From: Trichomonas vaginalis G3 | Taxonomy: Eukaryota; Parabasalia; Trichomonadida; Trichomonadidae | Direction: 5' to 3' | DNA length: 64,000 bases | Assembly (NCBI RefSeq): GCF_026262505.1 | Contig: NC_067206.1 | Coordinates: 19,799,319-19,863,318 of the forward strand | Shown: positions 62,599-64,000 of the stretch, piece by piece | Position numbering within the stretch: position 1 is the stretch's first letter | Layout of the letters: each line of letters opens with the position of its first letter | Notes under the pieces: model-generated | Database searches by the model: none | Told to the model about the DNA's origin: nothing | Seen by the model: the letters and a program-made list of their open reading frames with translations, nothing else | Program-made: the position numbers and the translations under genes

Positions 62599-62999
62599 AT
62601 GGGTTTATTTGCGCATTAGCAGGAGTCGCATCCAGATTTTTGCCCGCAGTGGGAACAATAGCCAGAGGTGCATTTGGAATTGGAAGGAAGATTTTGAGTA
62701 CATTAGGTATACTGAAAGAGAAAGCACAACCTATTATACAAACTGTACAGAAAGGTTGGGATGTAGCACGAGATGCAACAAATCTTATTCCAAATCCTGA
62801 AACAAGAGGAAAAGTTCAAGGATGGATGGACAATGTAGGAAGACAAGCAGGAAACTATTATAACAAAGCAAATGACTACTATAACCAAGCAGGACACTAT
62901 ATGGACCAAGGTGAAAGATTCTTTAACAGAGGATATAACCATGCACAACAGTGGGTAAACAACAACCAACCTCAACCACCTCAAACTTGGGGAATGTAA
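62599..62999 (+). CDS. Small virion-type protein, N-terminal frameshift
   Basis: The ATG at 62599 has the leader (TTTTTAA plus 10 nt), but its frame stops after MGLFAH. One base off, the sense runs ALAGVASRFLPAVGTIARG and on to 62999. The protein of about 133 residues has a hydrophobic/Gly N-terminus, an amphipathic middle and an Asn/Tyr/Gln-rich repetitive tail (YYNKANDYYNQAGHYMDQG). It resembles the minor virion peptides elsewhere in the element in character. The frameshift near 62613 may be real or a sequence error. Confidence 0.55.
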
Positions 63000-63018
63000 A
63001 GTTTTTTACTGAGATGAA

Positions 63019-63174
63019 ATGAACAATACAGCTTTAAGACAAATGGGTTCAAGATGGATTTGTCGACTTCCAGCAGTTACACCACCACGTGTTTGTCAAG
63101 TTCTTCCTATACCTCAGGAAGTTTTAGACCGACTTAAAAAACAACAACAACCAGTTGAAAACAAACCAAACTAA
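63019..63174 (+). CDS. Maverick hypothetical protein, 51 aa
   Basis: The frame begins MNNTALRQMGSRW and ends in a Lys/Gln-rich tail. It has two Cys, is Pro-rich and is of unknown function. Its leader TTTTTACTGAGATGAA is identical to that of the next gene, which strongly supports expression. Confidence 0.6.
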   Translation: MNNTALRQMGSRWICRLPAVTPPRVCQVLPIPQEVLDRLKKQQQPVENKPN

Positions 63175-63193
63175 AATTTTTTACTGAGATGAA

Positions 63194-63778
63194 ATGACCG
63201 AAGAAGTTGAAACGGTAGATTTGACACCACAAACAAAAAGTTCAGAACCATTGTCAAAACCTGTCAAAGAACTTACAGATGAAGAGAAAAATTCAATAAT
63301 AGAAAGTGCCAGGTCTGGAAATACAAACTCTAACTACAAAGTCACTTTTCATAAAAATGGAACGGCAAGTATCTCAAAAAAGAAACAGACTCTCACAAAT
63401 AAAATATTGAAGTCTGAAGGAGCTTTCGAGACAACAGATGGAAAAGTTTACTTCACTGACCAACAGTTCATTATAGAACATCTCATTGACTTAGAGTCAA
63501 AATATTCTAAACTTTACAACAAACACAAAAAGTTGAAAGGAAAACAACAACAAATGGCATATGATATTTATGAAGATGTTGACGACACAACTAGACCTGC
63601 AAGTGAGGTAAAGTCAGCGGAACCGAAAAGTGACGAAAAACAGATAGAAGAAGAGAAACCAAAAACTGAAGATAAACCAAAACCAAAGTTTAGTTTGGAA
63701 ACTAAACCAAGTCAACCTTCATTAGCTGGTATGGGTTGGCGTCAAAGACTTATGGTAGCAGGTGGTTATGTAAAGTAA
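63194..63778 (+). CDS. Maverick hypothetical protein, 194 aa
   Basis: An acidic N-terminus is followed by a compact region (YKVTFHKNGTASISKKKQ), a helical stretch with LIDLESKYSKLYNKHKKLKGK (coiled-coil-like, about residues 98-120), and a Lys/Glu/Pro-rich low-complexity tail ending GMGWRQRLMVAGGYVK. The family is unknown, and a scaffold or core virion protein would fit the composition. Leader TTTTTAC plus 9 nt. Confidence 0.65.
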   Translation: MTEEVETVDLTPQTKSSEPLSKPVKELTDEEKNSIIESARSGNTNSNYKVTFHKNGTASISKKKQTLTNKILKSEGAFETTDGKVYFTDQQFIIEHLIDLESKYSKLYNKHKKLKGKQQQMAYDIYEDVDDTTRPASEVKSAEPKSDEKQIEEEKPKTEDKPKPKFSLETKPSQPSLAGMGWRQRLMVAGGYVK

Positions 63779-63808
63779 AGGAAAAAACATTTTTTTATTT
63801 TTATAAAA

Positions 63809-64000
63809 ATGCCCCCATATAGAATGGACAGAAGGTCTGCTAGAATAAAAGCAGAGTTAGAAAGATATGGTTGGAGAGTTTCGAAGAAGTTTAAATATAG
63901 GAAGGGAAGACCCATAAAAGTCTATGACAAACTGTCTGGTCTTCGCTATGAAATGGACCTGGAAACAGCACGCGCAAATTATCCAAACAGACTAGAGAGG
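63809..64000 (+). CDS. Start of a further Maverick gene (partial, cut by window end)
   Basis: 64 codons are visible (MPPYRMDRRSARIKAELERY ...), basic and rich in Arg, with GRPIKVYDKLSGLRYEMDLE and ARANYPNR. The leader TTTTTAT plus 10 nt precedes the ATG. It may be the N-terminus of the DNA polymerase, which is otherwise missing from the visible part, but no polymerase motif lies within the window. Confidence 0.5.
   Translation, partial: MPPYRMDRRSARIKAELERYGWRVSKKFKYRKGRPIKVYDKLSGLRYEMDLETARANYPNRLER

Larger units (their letters stand above)
57533..64000. mobile_element. Left part of Maverick/Polinton element 2 (continues past the window)
   Basis: The limit is set at the abrupt change after the A-run to GGAGTGGGGCTTCCAGGGCT. 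The content is Maverick: adenine methyltransferase, small virion peptides, minor capsid protein, fibre, retroviral-type integrase and further small genes, densely packed on both strands. The capsid, ATPase and polymerase genes are not yet reached, apart from a possible polymerase start at 63809. Except for the fibre tip, genes are not closely similar to those of element 1, so it belongs to another lineage. The left terminal repeat cannot be proven because the right end is outside the window. Confidence 0.75.

Overview
The window is AT-rich eukaryotic DNA that reads like a trichomonad (parabasalid protist, Trichomonas/Tritrichomonas type). The host-type genes are intronless and include a TKL kinase with a long helical tail, an ankyrin protein, ribosomal protein eL18, an RRM protein, a UBL/UBA protein and an alpha/beta hydrolase. 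They sit between large stretches of transposon and satellite DNA. The species assignment is inference from gene content, because no rRNA or other marker lies in the window.

Layout. 0-12.5 kb is host sequence: a foldback element, a dead fragment of the UBL/UBA gene, an RRM gene, a possible 3-kb inverted-repeat element, a TKL kinase, the intact UBL/UBA gene, and a cluster of five DNA hairpins. 12.66-33.65 kb is a complete but decaying Maverick/Polinton (element 1) with 183-bp terminal inverted repeats. It carries two small amphipathic virion proteins, a major capsid protein split by a 1.6-kb inserted element with an 8-bp target duplication, a packaging ATPase with a late nonsense codon, a wrecked minor capsid gene, a phage-like trimeric fibre, and a primase-helicase between inverted repeat arrays. 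A frameshifted integrase and a frameshifted family-B DNA polymerase containing an HNH-like domain complete it. 35.06-43.5 kb is satellite DNA: 41 tandem 122-bp units, each able to fold as a stem enclosing two hairpins, then a large palindrome, three inverted units and two further arrays. 44.23-44.45 kb holds a copy of the Maverick flanks joined by 50 bp of its terminal repeat, which looks like a microhomology deletion scar. 44.5-57 kb returns to host genes (beta-helix surface-like protein, eL18, hydrolase, ankyrin protein, dead armadillo-like gene), mixed with an hAT-like non-autonomous element and further hairpin elements. From about 57.5 kb to the window end is the left part of a second, different Maverick (element 2). 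It carries an adenine-DNA methyltransferase, small virion proteins, minor capsid protein, fibre, integrase and the start of another long gene.

How the genes work together. Both Mavericks encode virion, packaging, replication and integration functions, so they are plausibly capable, or descended from elements capable, of making particles. Two features link them. Almost every Maverick gene starts with the same leader, a T-run ending in TA followed about 10 nt later by ATG, which host genes lack. The last ~120 codons of the fibre gene are nearly identical in the two elements although the rest of their genes have diverged, which points to recent exchange of the attachment module. A 44-bp sequence from the arrays around the primase-helicase of element 1 also occurs once near the left end of element 2.

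The most unusual non-coding signal is a set of tandem or clustered multi-hairpin units whose stem sequences differ between copies while base pairing is kept. They occur in the 35-40 kb satellite, the 42.3-kb array, the 55-kb copy, the 11.6/52.9-kb clusters and the insertion in the capsid gene.
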